Source: JACQGD01 sp045628725 (GTDB lineage Bacteria > Patescibacteriota > Saccharimonadia > Saccharimonadales > Saccharimonadaceae). Taken from it: a stretch of DNA of 64,000 bases. Below are positions 52,109-61,032 of this stretch, one piece after another; positions within the stretch are counted from its first letter, which is position 1; the number at the start of each line of letters is the position of its first letter. The translations under genes were made by a program, and so were the position numbers. The stretch lies in assembly GCA_045628725.1 (NCBI GenBank), contig JAZQPT010000035.1, positions 21,739-85,738 on the forward strand, given 5' to 3'. The notes under the pieces are model-generated. The model made no database searches. It saw only the letters and a program-made list of their open reading frames with translations, and was not told the DNA's origin.

Positions 52109-52214
52109 GTTCAAAGATGTTAATAAAAAAATAGGTCGAATAGAGAGTCGATTTATCCACAGTGCGGTGTCTCATCTGTTAAACTGTGGATAAAACTGGG
52201 GAAAAGGTGGATAA
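52099..52214. other. Replication origin (oriC) DnaA-box cluster
   Basis: Two perfect DnaA boxes (TTATCCACA) lie in opposite directions at 52153-52161 and 52185-52193, with one-mismatch boxes at 52099-52107 and 52206-52214. An A-rich stretch (52119-52133) and TTTATATACTAT (52217-52228) could be the unwinding element. Placement between dnaA and rpmH is the classic origin position. Confidence 0.8.
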
Positions 52215-52282
52215 GTTTATATACTATGTCACCAGCAGCTGCGTAATTCAAGCATTATAGCCAGAGTGAAAGAGGTGACACC

Positions 52283-52311
52283 TTGAAAAACATCCAGGAT
52301 TGTAGTACAAT
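52283..52311 (+). promoter_or_regulatory. rpmH promoter
   Basis: TTGAAA (52283-52288), 17-base spacer, TACAAT (52306-52311), 9 bases before the ATG, so the leader is only 2-3 bases. Confidence 0.75.
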
Positions 52312-52320
52312 GGTACAGAT

Positions 52321-52458
52321 ATGCCAAAGCGAACACACCAACCACACACACGTCACCGCGCCCGTACGCACGGTTTTCGTGCACGCGTTTCCACAAAAGC
52401 TGGACGCGCTGTAATTAAACGCCGTCGTATTAAAGGCCGCGCTAAACTAACTGTTTAA
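52321..52458 (+). CDS. rpmH: 50S ribosomal protein L34
   Basis: 45 residues, too short for most gene finders but unmistakable: [19 protein letters not shown], then [20 protein letters not shown]34 is a very basic protein of the large ribosomal subunit. Two extra residues precede the usual KRT start. It lies in its normal place between the origin and rnpA. Confidence 0.97.
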   Translation: MPKRTHQPHTRHRARTHGFRARVSTKAGRAVIKRRRIKGRAKLTV

Positions 52459-52474
52459 TATAGACAGTTAGTAC

Positions 52475-52513
52475 AAAAAATCCACCTTTGCTACCTGCTG
52501 GGTGGATTTTTTT
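52475..52513 (+). terminator. Terminator behind rpmH
   Basis: 12-bp stem (52475-52486 with 52501-52512) and seven T. The rnpA -10 box (52515-52520) follows directly, so L34 and RnpA levels can be set apart. Confidence 0.85.
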
Positions 52514-52528
52514 GTATACTACTATAAG

Positions 52529-52885
52529 ATGATCTCATTTAAATACCGCTTTCACGGACATAATAGCTTGCGCTATGTGTATAAAAACGGCGCTGCCCAG
52601 CGTACGCGCTTAGTGACGGTAAAGCATACCAAAAACATTCACCGTAAAAACAGCCGGGTTGCCGTCGTTATCAGTAAGAAAGTTTTAAAGGGGGCAGTGG
52701 GACGTAACCGAGTTCGTCGTCGACTGTACGAAGCTATTCGTCGCCGCATGGAATACATTACGCAGCCGACTGATATTGTGTTTCTCGTATTTTCAAGCGA
52801 GGTTGCTACGATGCCAGCTGAAGAAATTGAAACCCTAGTAGAACAGCTATTGCAGTCAGTCGAGACCTACCAAAAACCAGCGTAA
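52529..52885 (+). CDS. rnpA: Ribonuclease P protein component
   Basis: 118 residues from ATG 52529; a GTG at 52502 lies inside the preceding terminator and is unlikely. RnpA binds RNase P RNA and helps cut 5' leaders from tRNA precursors. The signature is GRNRVRRRLYEAIRR near residues 65-80, with FRFH-like KYRFHGHNSLRYVYK at the start. A TATACT box 8 bases before ATG suggests a leaderless or near-leaderless transcript. Confidence 0.95.
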   Translation: MISFKYRFHGHNSLRYVYKNGAAQRTRLVTVKHTKNIHRKNSRVAVVISKKVLKGAVGRNRVRRRLYEAIRRRMEYITQPTDIVFLVFSSEVATMPAEEIETLVEQLLQSVETYQKPA

Positions 52886-52942
52886 AGTGGTATACTAAAT
52901 CGCAGATTAACGACATATAACTATCTGGAGTAACCGACCCTC

Positions 52943-53908
52943 GTGAATATTTTTGACATTTTAATTGTACAGCCAATATTTAACGTATTGGTGGGTATTT
53001 ATACAATTGTACCTGGCAGCGACTTTGGCGTCGCTATCATTATCTTTACGATACTGCTGCGTTTTGCAATGTACCCGCTCGTAAAAAAGCAGCTCCATCA
53101 AGTAAAGGCGATGCGCAAGCTACAGCCAGAGTTGCAACGTATCAAGAAGCAGACAAAGGGTAACAGACAGCAAGAAGGCATCTTGATGATGGAGCTATAC
53201 AAGAAGCACGGCGTGAGTCCATTCCGTACTATTGGTATTTTGTTGGTTCAGCTACCAATCTTTATCGCCCTGTATCATGTCATCCAGGTCCTTAGCCTGC
53301 ACCGCGACCAGGTTGCAAAATACATGTATGATTTCCTCGAGGGAGTCCCTGCAGTTGATCAGATCATTAAACATCCAGACCAGTTCAACAATACGCTTTT
53401 TGGAATTTTTGATCTAACAAAACACGCATTTAGCGGTAATAATATCGATATCTTCCTTGTAGTGCTAGCAATTGTTGCGGCAGTCACTCAGTTTATTATG
53501 TCAAAACAAACAATGCCTCAGGCAAGTTCAAACCGCCGACTACGCGACATTTTAAAAGAAGCCTCGGCCGGCAAAGAAGCTGACCAATCAGAGATTAACT
53601 CAGCAATTATGGGCAAAATGATCTACGTTCTTCCATTCTTTATGCTGTTCATCATGCTTAATCTACCGGGTGCGATCGCCCTTTACTACGCGGTTAATAA
53701 CATCGTTGCATCAATCCAGCAGCACTTTATCCTTAAACAAGACGAAGAAGAAATGGAAGATATTGCAGAAAAGTCTTCGACCAAGCCTTCTAAAAAAGCC
53801 ACAGCAAAAGCACGCGCAAAACAGGCCAACGAAGCAACAGTTACACGGATTGTTGCAAACAGTGGCAAGAGTAGTAAAGTAGGAAGTAAGAAAAAAACTA
53901 AGAAGTAG
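52943..53908 (+). CDS. yidC: Membrane protein insertase YidC/OxaI
   Basis: 321 residues from GTG 52943, with GGAG about 10 bases upstream. YidC inserts proteins into the inner membrane alone or with SecYEG. The form here is the short monoderm type: no large periplasmic domain, five helices with AIIIFTILLRFAMYPLVKKQ (carrying the conserved groove arginine) and QLPIFIALYHVI, and a Lys/Ala-rich cytoplasmic tail that could bind ribosomes. Confidence 0.95.
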   Translation: MNIFDILIVQPIFNVLVGIYTIVPGSDFGVAIIIFTILLRFAMYPLVKKQLHQVKAMRKLQPELQRIKKQTKGNRQQEGILMMELYKKHGVSPFRTIGILLVQLPIFIALYHVIQVLSLHRDQVAKYMYDFLEGVPAVDQIIKHPDQFNNTLFGIFDLTKHAFSGNNIDIFLVVLAIVAAVTQFIMSKQTMPQASSNRRLRDILKEASAGKEADQSEINSAIMGKMIYVLPFFMLFIMLNLPGAIALYYAVNNIVASIQQHFILKQDEEEMEDIAEKSSTKPSKKATAKARAKQANEATVTRIVANSGKSSKVGSKKKTKK

Positions 53909-53917
53909 GAGCGATCC

Positions 53918-54379
53918 ATGAACCAAGAAGAGTCAATCAAGTTCGCTGAGAAATATTTAGCAGACCTCTTATCCTTCTTTGGGATTAACGCTCAAATTAC
54001 TAGTACGTTTAGCGACGATGTTATCGAGCTATCGGTACCATCAACAACAGACAACAGCCTTTTAATTGGCCGTAACGCCGAGACACTCCGTAGTATTCAG
54101 TATCTGCTATCGACAACACTCCGTAACCGCGAAGCAGCAGTTACCCGTGTAAACGTTGATATAGCCGACTATAAAAAACTGCGCGCAGACAAAGTTGCAA
54201 AGCAGGCAAGAGAATGGATCGAAGGTGTCTTACGGACAGGTGATTCGTATGTCGCCGACCTAAATGCAGCCGATCGTCGCATCGTTCATCACGTTGCGGG
54301 TGAATACGCGAATATCAAGACCTTTTCTGAAGGTGAAGGTTTAGAACGCCGGATTATTATCGCTCAACAGAGCTCGTAG
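53918..54379 (+). CDS. jag: KH-R3H RNA-binding protein Jag/KhpB, short form
   Basis: 153 residues. A KH-II domain with LLIGRNAETLRSIQYLLS (about 45-62) and a C-terminal R3H domain with RRIVHHVAGEY (about 124-134) and EGEGLERRIII. KhpB proteins bind RNA and affect cell shape and division genes. The N-terminal Jag domain of longer homologs is missing. It follows yidC by 9 bases, as in many bacteria. Confidence 0.92.
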   Translation: MNQEESIKFAEKYLADLLSFFGINAQITSTFSDDVIELSVPSTTDNSLLIGRNAETLRSIQYLLSTTLRNREAAVTRVNVDIADYKKLRADKVAKQAREWIEGVLRTGDSYVADLNAADRRIVHHVAGEYANIKTFSEGEGLERRIIIAQQSS

Positions 54380-54380
54380 A

Positions 54381-55475
54381 CTATTTGTCGAGCACCGACT
54401 GATAGATAGCGTGCGTTTGCTGAGCCATTCGTAACCACGAATAACTGGCGGCCTTTAACGAACCTTTGCGAATTAAATCATCACGCACCTCGGTATCGTT
54501 TAATATACGATCGATTTTTTGCGCCATGTCATGATGATCTGCAGGGTCAAAATAGAGCGCTGCGTCGCCGTATACTTCGGGTAGGCACGATGCATTACTA
54601 CTAGCAACGGGCGCGCCGTGCTTCATTGCTTCGAGGCCTGGCAGACCAAACCCTTCCATGAATGTTGGGAAGACGTAAACAGCACAGTGATTATACAACC
54701 AGGCAAGTTGTTCGTCAGAAGCAAAGCCAAAGAATGTAATGTTCCGGTATCCTTTACGTAATGCCCATTCTTCTAGGTTGTGGCTGGTTTGGTCGCGTTT
54801 GCCGACAATAATTAGCTGCAGGTCGGGGTGAGCAATTAAAAGTAGCTGATGTGCTAATATGGCCCCTTTTTGGTTCTTGTACGATTCGGCGCGTCCGACA
54901 ACAATGATAAATTGTTTATCGACTAAATCAGTAACAGGACTTTCTGTTTCGCTAACGCGGTCAGCAGATTCGTAGGTGACAACAGCTTTTTGTTCTGGGA
55001 ATTTATGAAACGAGAGTAAGTCGTCTTTTGTGTACTGGGTCGGCGTGATGATAGTCGCAGAACGCCGCACAACAGTATGTAAAAGAAAGCTAAAGATAGC
55101 CTTTTTCGCAACCAATACAGGCCATGACATTCCTTCGTTTTCGGTAATGCGAATAAGGTTAAGATCGTGGACAGTAGTGACTGATCGACCTCTGTAAAGG
55201 AGCGGTTGTTGGGGCATACAAAAATGTACTAAATCGGGCTTTAGTTTGTTCAGGAATGTATTGAATCCTAATTGCTCAGCAAATGTATATTGATGGTAAT
55301 CGGCAACAATAACCGTAAAATTAGGCTGCGACGGCGTCCAGTAATTGACGTCTTTTTTACGAACCATGACGCTAAATGTATGCGGTGAATCTAGTTTTTC
55401 TAAATAGGTAAGGAGTCGTTCAACGTAGCGACCGGTCGTAGAACTGATAATGCGAGCATCAATCGCGATATGCAT
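54381..55475 (-). CDS. GT4-family glycosyltransferase
   Basis: 364 residues with the GT-B fold of GT4 enzymes: N-terminal half starting MHIAIDARIISSTTGRYVERL, and a C-terminal half with VVGRAESYKNQKGA, FGFASDEQLAWLYNHCAVYVFPT and the nucleotide-sugar EGFGLPGLEAMKHG motif with the family's paired glutamates. It transfers a sugar from an NDP-sugar at the cytoplasmic side of the membrane, probably in cell-surface glycan synthesis. Overlaps the upstream GT2 gene by one base (TAATG). Sugar and acceptor unknown. Confidence 0.9.
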   Translation of the reverse strand: MHIAIDARIISSTTGRYVERLLTYLEKLDSPHTFSVMVRKKDVNYWTPSQPNFTVIVADYHQYTFAEQLGFNTFLNKLKPDLVHFCMPQQPLLYRGRSVTTVHDLNLIRITENEGMSWPVLVAKKAIFSFLLHTVVRRSATIITPTQYTKDDLLSFHKFPEQKAVVTYESADRVSETESPVTDLVDKQFIIVVGRAESYKNQKGAILAHQLLLIAHPDLQLIIVGKRDQTSHNLEEWALRKGYRNITFFGFASDEQLAWLYNHCAVYVFPTFMEGFGLPGLEAMKHGAPVASSNASCLPEVYGDAALYFDPADHHDMAQKIDRILNDTEVRDDLIRKGSLKAASYSWLRMAQQTHAIYQSVLDK

Positions 55476-56416
55476 TATTTGGTCGCTTTCGCTTCGTGAT
55501 ATTCTTCGATCAGGTAGAGTGGGCGGCGTTTTGTTTCGTTAAAAATACGTCCTATGTATTCGCCAATTATCCCTAATGACAGCAACTGTACTCCGCCAAG
55601 AAACAATATGACTGCCATCATCGAAGGGTAGCCTGCTAAGTCTGTTCCAAAAGCGATTGTCCGAGCGACTACCACAACGATATAGATAAACGACAGTAAA
55701 GACACTGCAATACCCATAAACGTAGAGATACGTAGGGGTGCTGTTGTAAACGATACAATACCATCAATTGCTAGGTCGAAGAGTTTAAAGTAATTCCACT
55801 TTGTTTCACCAGCTGCACGGGGATCTCGCACGTACTGAATTTCTTTTTTGCGGTAGCCAATCCAACTAAAGAACCCTTTGGTGTAGCGTTCGCTTTCGCG
55901 AATTTGTTTAAGGGCATCAACGCAGCGACGATCAAGTAAACGAAAATCACCCGTGTCGCGCTGGATAGGGATAGTTGTTGATTTTTGCAAAATGCTATAG
56001 AAATATTTCGACGTAATTTTCTTGAACCACGATTCGCCGAGTCGTTTACTTCGCTTGGCATAGACGTCGTCGTAGCCTTCTTCCCATAGTTTAATCATGT
56101 CGGGGATTAATTCAGGTGGGTCCTGTAAATCGGCGTCAATAATGACTAGTGCGTCTTTATTTGAATAGTCGATGCCAGCGCACATGGCAATTTCTTTGCC
56201 GAAATTTCGCGACAGGTTAATGTATGAAACATGTTTGTCGTTGGCCGCATGCTGTTTAATGATTGCAAGCGTATCATCGCGGCTGCCGTCATTTACAAAC
56301 AAAAACTCAAATTCGTAATGGGGAGTCGATTTAACGAGATCATCTAGTCGTTTGAAGAGCTTTGGTAGAACGGGTGCTTCGTTGTAAGCGGGAATCAAGA
56401 CAGTAATTGTTTTCAT
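55475..56416 (-). CDS. GT2 polyprenyl-phosphate glycosyltransferase (GtrB/DPM1-like)
   Basis: 313 residues. A GT-A catalytic domain has LIPAYNEAPVLP, VNDGSRDDT, and the metal-binding DADLQDPPE; FRLLDRRCVDAL and RYTKGFFSWIGY are typical of DPM1/GtrB enzymes. Two transmembrane helices near 230-295 follow. These enzymes load a sugar onto undecaprenyl phosphate for use outside the membrane. A TATACT box lies 7 bases before ATG, so it probably starts a leaderless two-gene transcript with the GT4 gene. Confidence 0.9.
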   Translation of the reverse strand: MKTITVLIPAYNEAPVLPKLFKRLDDLVKSTPHYEFEFLFVNDGSRDDTLAIIKQHAANDKHVSYINLSRNFGKEIAMCAGIDYSNKDALVIIDADLQDPPELIPDMIKLWEEGYDDVYAKRSKRLGESWFKKITSKYFYSILQKSTTIPIQRDTGDFRLLDRRCVDALKQIRESERYTKGFFSWIGYRKKEIQYVRDPRAAGETKWNYFKLFDLAIDGIVSFTTAPLRISTFMGIAVSLLSFIYIVVVVARTIAFGTDLAGYPSMMAVILFLGGVQLLSLGIIGEYIGRIFNETKRRPLYLIEEYHEAKATK

Positions 56417-56477
56417 ACTATTTAGTATACCTGTATTGCTTCAAATTATCATATTGAGAATAGTACGCCCAGATGAA

Positions 56478-58487
56478 CTACTGTTGATTGCTGAGAATCC
56501 ATGCATATAAATAACTTCGTGAATTTGCATCATCGATTGATGTATCTGGGATAAGTTTCGCTTGGTCGATCAGCACACCATCTTCAGATAAACTCTGTAA
56601 CATTAACAGGTAATCTGAAAACTGCATATTCGTGGTTGGCATATTACGTGTCGCTTCGTCGATCATCGTGGTGATTTTAGAGTCGAAGACGTTATATGCC
56701 TTCATCGTCGGGTTCATTGGGAGTAGTATTATTCCAAGAAGTGCATTAGGTTCAGCACTAAAAAATGTCGCATAATCTCGTTTTCCACTCCAATTAAGTG
56801 GCGATATGGTATGTGTGTAGTTTGCAGTATAGGGTGCTTCTGTCGAATTATAGCCAAGCCAGTAAGAAACGGCAGATTGAAACTCATTAGATAGCATCCA
56901 GTTTGCCTCTAGATGTAGCAAATTATTGTCCACTTGTGTCGCCCAGAGGCTAACAGCGGTCCATGCATTTATTGCTTCCGAGATAGATTCTTGATTATTT
57001 CCATCATTAAATGGTGAACTCCCAGACGCCCAAGAATGACCAAAATAAGGGTCAAATGTTCGCCGCAAGGGAAGCGCTTCATGTGTGTTTGGATTAGCAA
57101 TGTCGGCGACGAGCAGATTAACGGCAGGGGCATAGAGTTCTTTAAATTCAGCGTCGTACTGCGCAAGAATACTCGCCGCATAGATAAAATAGCCGTAATG
57201 GAAGTGATGATCGTTAAACACCTCTGATCCGAACGATACTGTCTCGCCAACAATACCGTTTATTTTTGAATCGTAATAAAATACTTTCTTTGTTCGACCG
57301 TCCGCTGGGTTGAGCCATAAGGCAAGTTCTGTATGTAGTTTTTGTTGAATCGTAGTAGCTATGTCTTCTTGATGTAACTGTTTAGCAAGTTGCAAAAGTT
57401 GAGCGCTACGGTACAGTTGTTTGCCGCCAAAATATGTATCTTCTGCGGTTATACGTGTTGCATTTATGTCATGACGAAGTTGTGTCTCTAAGAGTTCTTT
57501 TTCGTTCTGTGTGAGCCGCGACAGATTAAGAGAGTCGGCCACAGCGACGTTTTTTGTCGTAAACGTAATATTATTACCTACAGTAAAATTTTGTTTTCCA
57601 TAAATTGTATCACCGCTAAACAAAGGGATATGTGTTTGCGTTTGATGGGGCAACAGTCCTAATATCGTCGGTTTATCGGTACTGGTCGAAAGCTTGAGAT
57701 GAGTAGTGAATGTATCGCCTGTTTTTTTATAACCAACAGCAGTACCTGTTATGCGTGCTCCTGAAGCTGCGGTTAGTGGCTGCGGGTCTTGTGACGACGG
57801 AGCCGCGTAGAAGGTTACAAAACTATCTTTTGGTAGATTTGACGTTGCTGCTGAGCCAGATTGCTCAAATGAAGCACCATCATGAGCCGAGATGTAGACG
57901 GTCGTGTTATTGCCCGCAGACTGCACGTACGTAGGAGATGCTACTTGGATCTGTGAACTGGCCGATAAAGTAATACTCGAACTATTTTTGGCGTAGTAGT
58001 ACACATAAGGGGACCCTGCGGTAATTGTAACGATTCCAATTGGCTGATTATTCGACCGATAATACGTTATGTCGACACTTAATTCATCGTATCGCGTTAT
58101 AAGATAGTGATGCGCATTAGTAACTGTGGCAGTAGCGGGGTGGGCAAGAGTATTAAGGATACTTTTCTCGGTCGTCTGAACGAGCGGATGATCGATGGTG
58201 AATGAATTGCTTGTTGGCGTAAAGCTTAGAGGTGTCGGGAATACTGTCTTGGGGGTTTTCTGCAAGGCGATACCACTAAACCACTTATTGGTTGGCGGTG
58301 TTAGCGTTTTAGCGAGATGAGTGGTATCTATTCCACTCACATCTTTTTTCGAAATTCCATCGAGTGCTGCCTGAGAAATAAGACTTGATGTAGGCTGCAC
58401 GCCAGGCGTATGTGAGCGCAAGAATATAAAGATAATGAGTCCACTAACAACGACGACTCCACTGCCAATAATAGCCATACGCTTCAT
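56478..58487 (-). CDS. GH81 endo-beta-1,3-glucanase, membrane-anchored
   Basis: 669 residues from ATG 58487; a longer frame from 58628 lies inside the previous gene. One N-terminal transmembrane helix (about 4-24) places the enzyme outside. The beta-sandwich start has NKWFSGIAL, and the catalytic part has FGSEVFNDHHFHYGYF (about 418-433, with the conserved acid Asp), DPYFGHSWASG and GNNQESISEAINAW (about 492-505, with the conserved Glu pair), the GH81 signatures. GH81 enzymes cut beta-1,3-glucan. It follows an HlyD-like gene by 4 bases and is in one operon with a processive GT2, suggesting trimming or release of the polymer that enzyme makes. Confidence 0.88.
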   Translation of the reverse strand: MKRMAIIGSGVVVVSGLIIFIFLRSHTPGVQPTSSLISQAALDGISKKDVSGIDTTHLAKTLTPPTNKWFSGIALQKTPKTVFPTPLSFTPTSNSFTIDHPLVQTTEKSILNTLAHPATATVTNAHHYLITRYDELSVDITYYRSNNQPIGIVTITAGSPYVYYYAKNSSSITLSASSQIQVASPTYVQSAGNNTTVYISAHDGASFEQSGSAATSNLPKDSFVTFYAAPSSQDPQPLTAASGARITGTAVGYKKTGDTFTTHLKLSTSTDKPTILGLLPHQTQTHIPLFSGDTIYGKQNFTVGNNITFTTKNVAVADSLNLSRLTQNEKELLETQLRHDINATRITAEDTYFGGKQLYRSAQLLQLAKQLHQEDIATTIQQKLHTELALWLNPADGRTKKVFYYDSKINGIVGETVSFGSEVFNDHHFHYGYFIYAASILAQYDAEFKELYAPAVNLLVADIANPNTHEALPLRRTFDPYFGHSWASGSSPFNDGNNQESISEAINAWTAVSLWATQVDNNLLHLEANWMLSNEFQSAVSYWLGYNSTEAPYTANYTHTISPLNWSGKRDYATFFSAEPNALLGIILLPMNPTMKAYNVFDSKITTMIDEATRNMPTTNMQFSDYLLMLQSLSEDGVLIDQAKLIPDTSIDDANSRSYLYAWILSNQQ

Positions 58488-58491
58488 GGTT

Positions 58492-59220
58492 TTAACGTCC
58501 CGAACTAGGCTGTAGTAACGAGTTAATGGCGGTAGAAATACGGTTATACCATGTCTGCGTGTCGAGGGAGAGAGTTGACCTAACTGGTGTGCCAACTGAG
58601 AATGCCGTCTTATTAATCGAACCTTCATTAATGCGTGTTTTTACTGTTGTCATAACCTGCTTGTCGACTGTCTCCAGGGAAATGTCATAGACTGTACCTT
58701 CGAGGATTTTGTTATCAGGCATAGTGATAGAGACTCTACTTTTTGTATTGATGCGTGCGTAATCGGGCGAGGATAGTGTATAGGTGGACCTGACATATAA
58801 GCCATCCTCGACATTAACAACAGCGATTTCACTATTGGCTGGTACGAATGCACCCTGACGGTATGCGATGGTTTGGACGCGACCATTTGCGGCTGCCGAG
58901 ATACGCACATTACCATTGTCGGATACTGAATAGAGCAGTGATGATTTGGCTACCTCATTATTACGAATTGCATCTGCGAGCGTAGAACTACGAACTTCAA
59001 ATAATGGATCTCCTGTTTTTATGTAGGCACCTTCGTCAATATACTGCTTTTCAATAATACCAGTGTAGTCTACGCCGACAGTATAAGTGTCTGACTGTAA
59101 CTGCGCGTCGACTGACTGTATCCGAGACATTGAATAATCGAGGTAGATGAATAGCCCAGTACATAGCGCTATGACAAATAGTATTCCTGCTAAAAATTTT
59201 AATCTGTGTGTAAATTTCAT
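58492..59220 (-). CDS. HlyD-like membrane fusion protein of the polysaccharide operon
   Basis: 242 residues. One transmembrane helix (about 8-28), then an exterior region with two lipoyl-like half-motifs (VDYTGIIEKQYIDEGAYIKTGDPLFEV and SAAANGRVQTIAYRQGAFV) and a beta-barrel part (NTKSRVSITMPDNKILEGTVYDI). HlyD-type partners occur next to GT2 synthases such as the alginate copolymerase Alg44 and help pass polymer outwards. It starts 2 bases after the GT2 stop. No ABC exporter is next to it. Confidence 0.82.
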   Translation of the reverse strand: MKFTHRLKFLAGILFVIALCTGLFIYLDYSMSRIQSVDAQLQSDTYTVGVDYTGIIEKQYIDEGAYIKTGDPLFEVRSSTLADAIRNNEVAKSSLLYSVSDNGNVRISAAANGRVQTIAYRQGAFVPANSEIAVVNVEDGLYVRSTYTLSSPDYARINTKSRVSITMPDNKILEGTVYDISLETVDKQVMTTVKTRINEGSINKTAFSVGTPVRSTLSLDTQTWYNRISTAINSLLQPSSGR

Positions 59221-59222
59221 TG

Positions 59223-60893
59223 TTATGCCTTCTCTAATTTAATTGATGGTTTACGTAGTGTACTTGTACGGGAGGTATGTGTTTTTGTTCCGCGTCGCAT
59301 TGTTGATGATTCGCGCAGTGCCACATGGATAAAATAACCGAATATATACGCATTTAAAGCACTCCATGCAATCGATACAGAAAACTCACTCGTATAAATA
59401 CTTTTCCAGATACCTACAATGAGTGTGAGAGCGAGGAAGATAAATATATAGGTCTGCATACGAATGTAGTTGAATGGAGAGTCGTATCCATCAACACGAT
59501 TTGTCGCTTGCCAAGTCTCGTCTTTGCCACGAAGTGCGTTGAAAAATGCTTTGATATATATAGGGAATGAAGCCGCGGATAACATTAACGTTTCTACTTT
59601 GAAGCCACCCATGGTGTACATGGCCAGAATAATTTGCGTCACATAAAAACCAGAATAAAGGAGCACCCATTGCAGGAAAGGAATTTCTAGTGAGATTGGT
59701 GTAATGTTAAAGAATATTTGCAGTGCAGGTAGAAACAGGAGTATCGCCGCAGCGAATCCGTTAAAGTAAAATATTGTTGTTGCGAAATACTGAATACGCT
59801 GATCAACAGTCAATTTTTTATTGAATAGAGGATTTTTCTTGGCAAATATTTCAAAACTTCCCGTTGCCCACCTCAGTTGCTGTTTAGAATAGGCCTTAAT
59901 TGTTTCGGGTGTCTTACCTACAGCAAGAACTTTGTTGATGTAGATAGATTTAAAGCCATGCTCATGAAGAATCATCGATGTCCATATATCTTCTGATTTT
60001 GACTGAGAATACATACCACCGATTTGATCAATTGCAGTGCGTCGAAAAATGACATTTGTGCCCACGCAAAATGCGGCATTAAAGCGGTTCTTTCCTACTT
60101 GCACAAGGGAATAGAACACGTGCTGCATAAACCCAGCCGCAGTTGAAACGAAGTTTGTTTGATTACTATAGTATTGGGGCGTCTGTACGAATGCCATCAA
60201 ATCATCTTCAAAGAACGGTAACGTTTCATAGATAAAATACTTATCTGCGACAAAATCAGCGTCGAAGATAACGAAATAATCACCACTCGTTTGTGTGAGT
60301 GCATAATTTATATTCCCAGCCTTGGCGTGATTATTCTCAGGTCTTCGAATATATTCAACGTCAATTGCCTTTGCCATCGCTTCGACTTCGTCGGATTTTC
60401 CATCGTCAAGAATATACGTTGTATGTTTACCGTAGATGTCTCGCGCGGCGATAGCGGTTTCTTTAATTTCAGCCAACGGCTCTCCATACACAGGAATGAA
60501 TATATCAACACTTACTTTTTGTTTATGCAGATACAACTCTATAAGCTGAGTTGTATGAACAGGAACGGAGTGAAGCTGTTTTTTGATTGTTTTACTGCTT
60601 GGTCCGAATAATGCATCCTGTGCATAGTGATAGTCAAAATTACGTGGGTTAATACGTCCGCTGAGTATTGTCCAAAATGAGAGGATGCCATGGATAATAA
60701 GAAATAGTTCGGCTGAGATGACCATGATATAAGGAAGAAGGTCTCCGCGATAGGCGGGTTGTAATAGGAATACCATGTAAACAATCGCACCGACCGTTGC
60801 CAGGGCTAAAATGAATGTCACCGTGGGGGAGGTGAGCTGCTTTTCAAGGTTGGCAGCCGAAAGCTGCACAGAGGGTGTTATAGTTTTTTTCAT
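59223..60893 (-). CDS. Processive GT2 beta-glycan synthase (BcsA/CrdS-like)
   Basis: 556 residues. Two N-terminal membrane helices, a cytoplasmic GT-A domain with LDDGKSDE (162-169), FDADF (210-214), TPQYY (238-242), SEDIWTS (300-306) and the QxxRW-type motif QQLRWATGS (338-346), then four or more C-terminal helices. This is the signature set of cellulose synthase, curdlan synthase and related enzymes that polymerise and export a beta-linked glucan in one step. There is no PilZ domain, so c-di-GMP control is not seen. The GH81 glucanase in the operon points to a beta-1,3-linked product. Confidence 0.9.
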   Translation of the reverse strand: MKKTITPSVQLSAANLEKQLTSPTVTFILALATVGAIVYMVFLLQPAYRGDLLPYIMVISAELFLIIHGILSFWTILSGRINPRNFDYHYAQDALFGPSSKTIKKQLHSVPVHTTQLIELYLHKQKVSVDIFIPVYGEPLAEIKETAIAARDIYGKHTTYILDDGKSDEVEAMAKAIDVEYIRRPENNHAKAGNINYALTQTSGDYFVIFDADFVADKYFIYETLPFFEDDLMAFVQTPQYYSNQTNFVSTAAGFMQHVFYSLVQVGKNRFNAAFCVGTNVIFRRTAIDQIGGMYSQSKSEDIWTSMILHEHGFKSIYINKVLAVGKTPETIKAYSKQQLRWATGSFEIFAKKNPLFNKKLTVDQRIQYFATTIFYFNGFAAAILLFLPALQIFFNITPISLEIPFLQWVLLYSGFYVTQIILAMYTMGGFKVETLMLSAASFPIYIKAFFNALRGKDETWQATNRVDGYDSPFNYIRMQTYIFIFLALTLIVGIWKSIYTSEFSVSIAWSALNAYIFGYFIHVALRESSTMRRGTKTHTSRTSTLRKPSIKLEKA

Positions 60894-61032
60894 AAAGATT
60901 CCATAGATTAAGTAACAACCGTTCTTACGGTATACTTAAAGATTAATTAAACCTAAGTGACTATAACATATATATGCATAATATCAAAATATATTTTATT
61001 GTATATTTATACATAAGCATTGTTCGATGTTA
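60894..61032 (-). promoter_or_regulatory. Promoter and leader of the glucan synthase operon
   Basis: TATAGT on the minus strand is preceded at 17 bases by TTTGAT. The leader then holds an imperfect inverted repeat (AAGTA-ACCGT ... ACGGT-TACTT) that could be an operator or a stem. GGAA lies 6 bases before ATG 60893. Confidence 0.45.
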
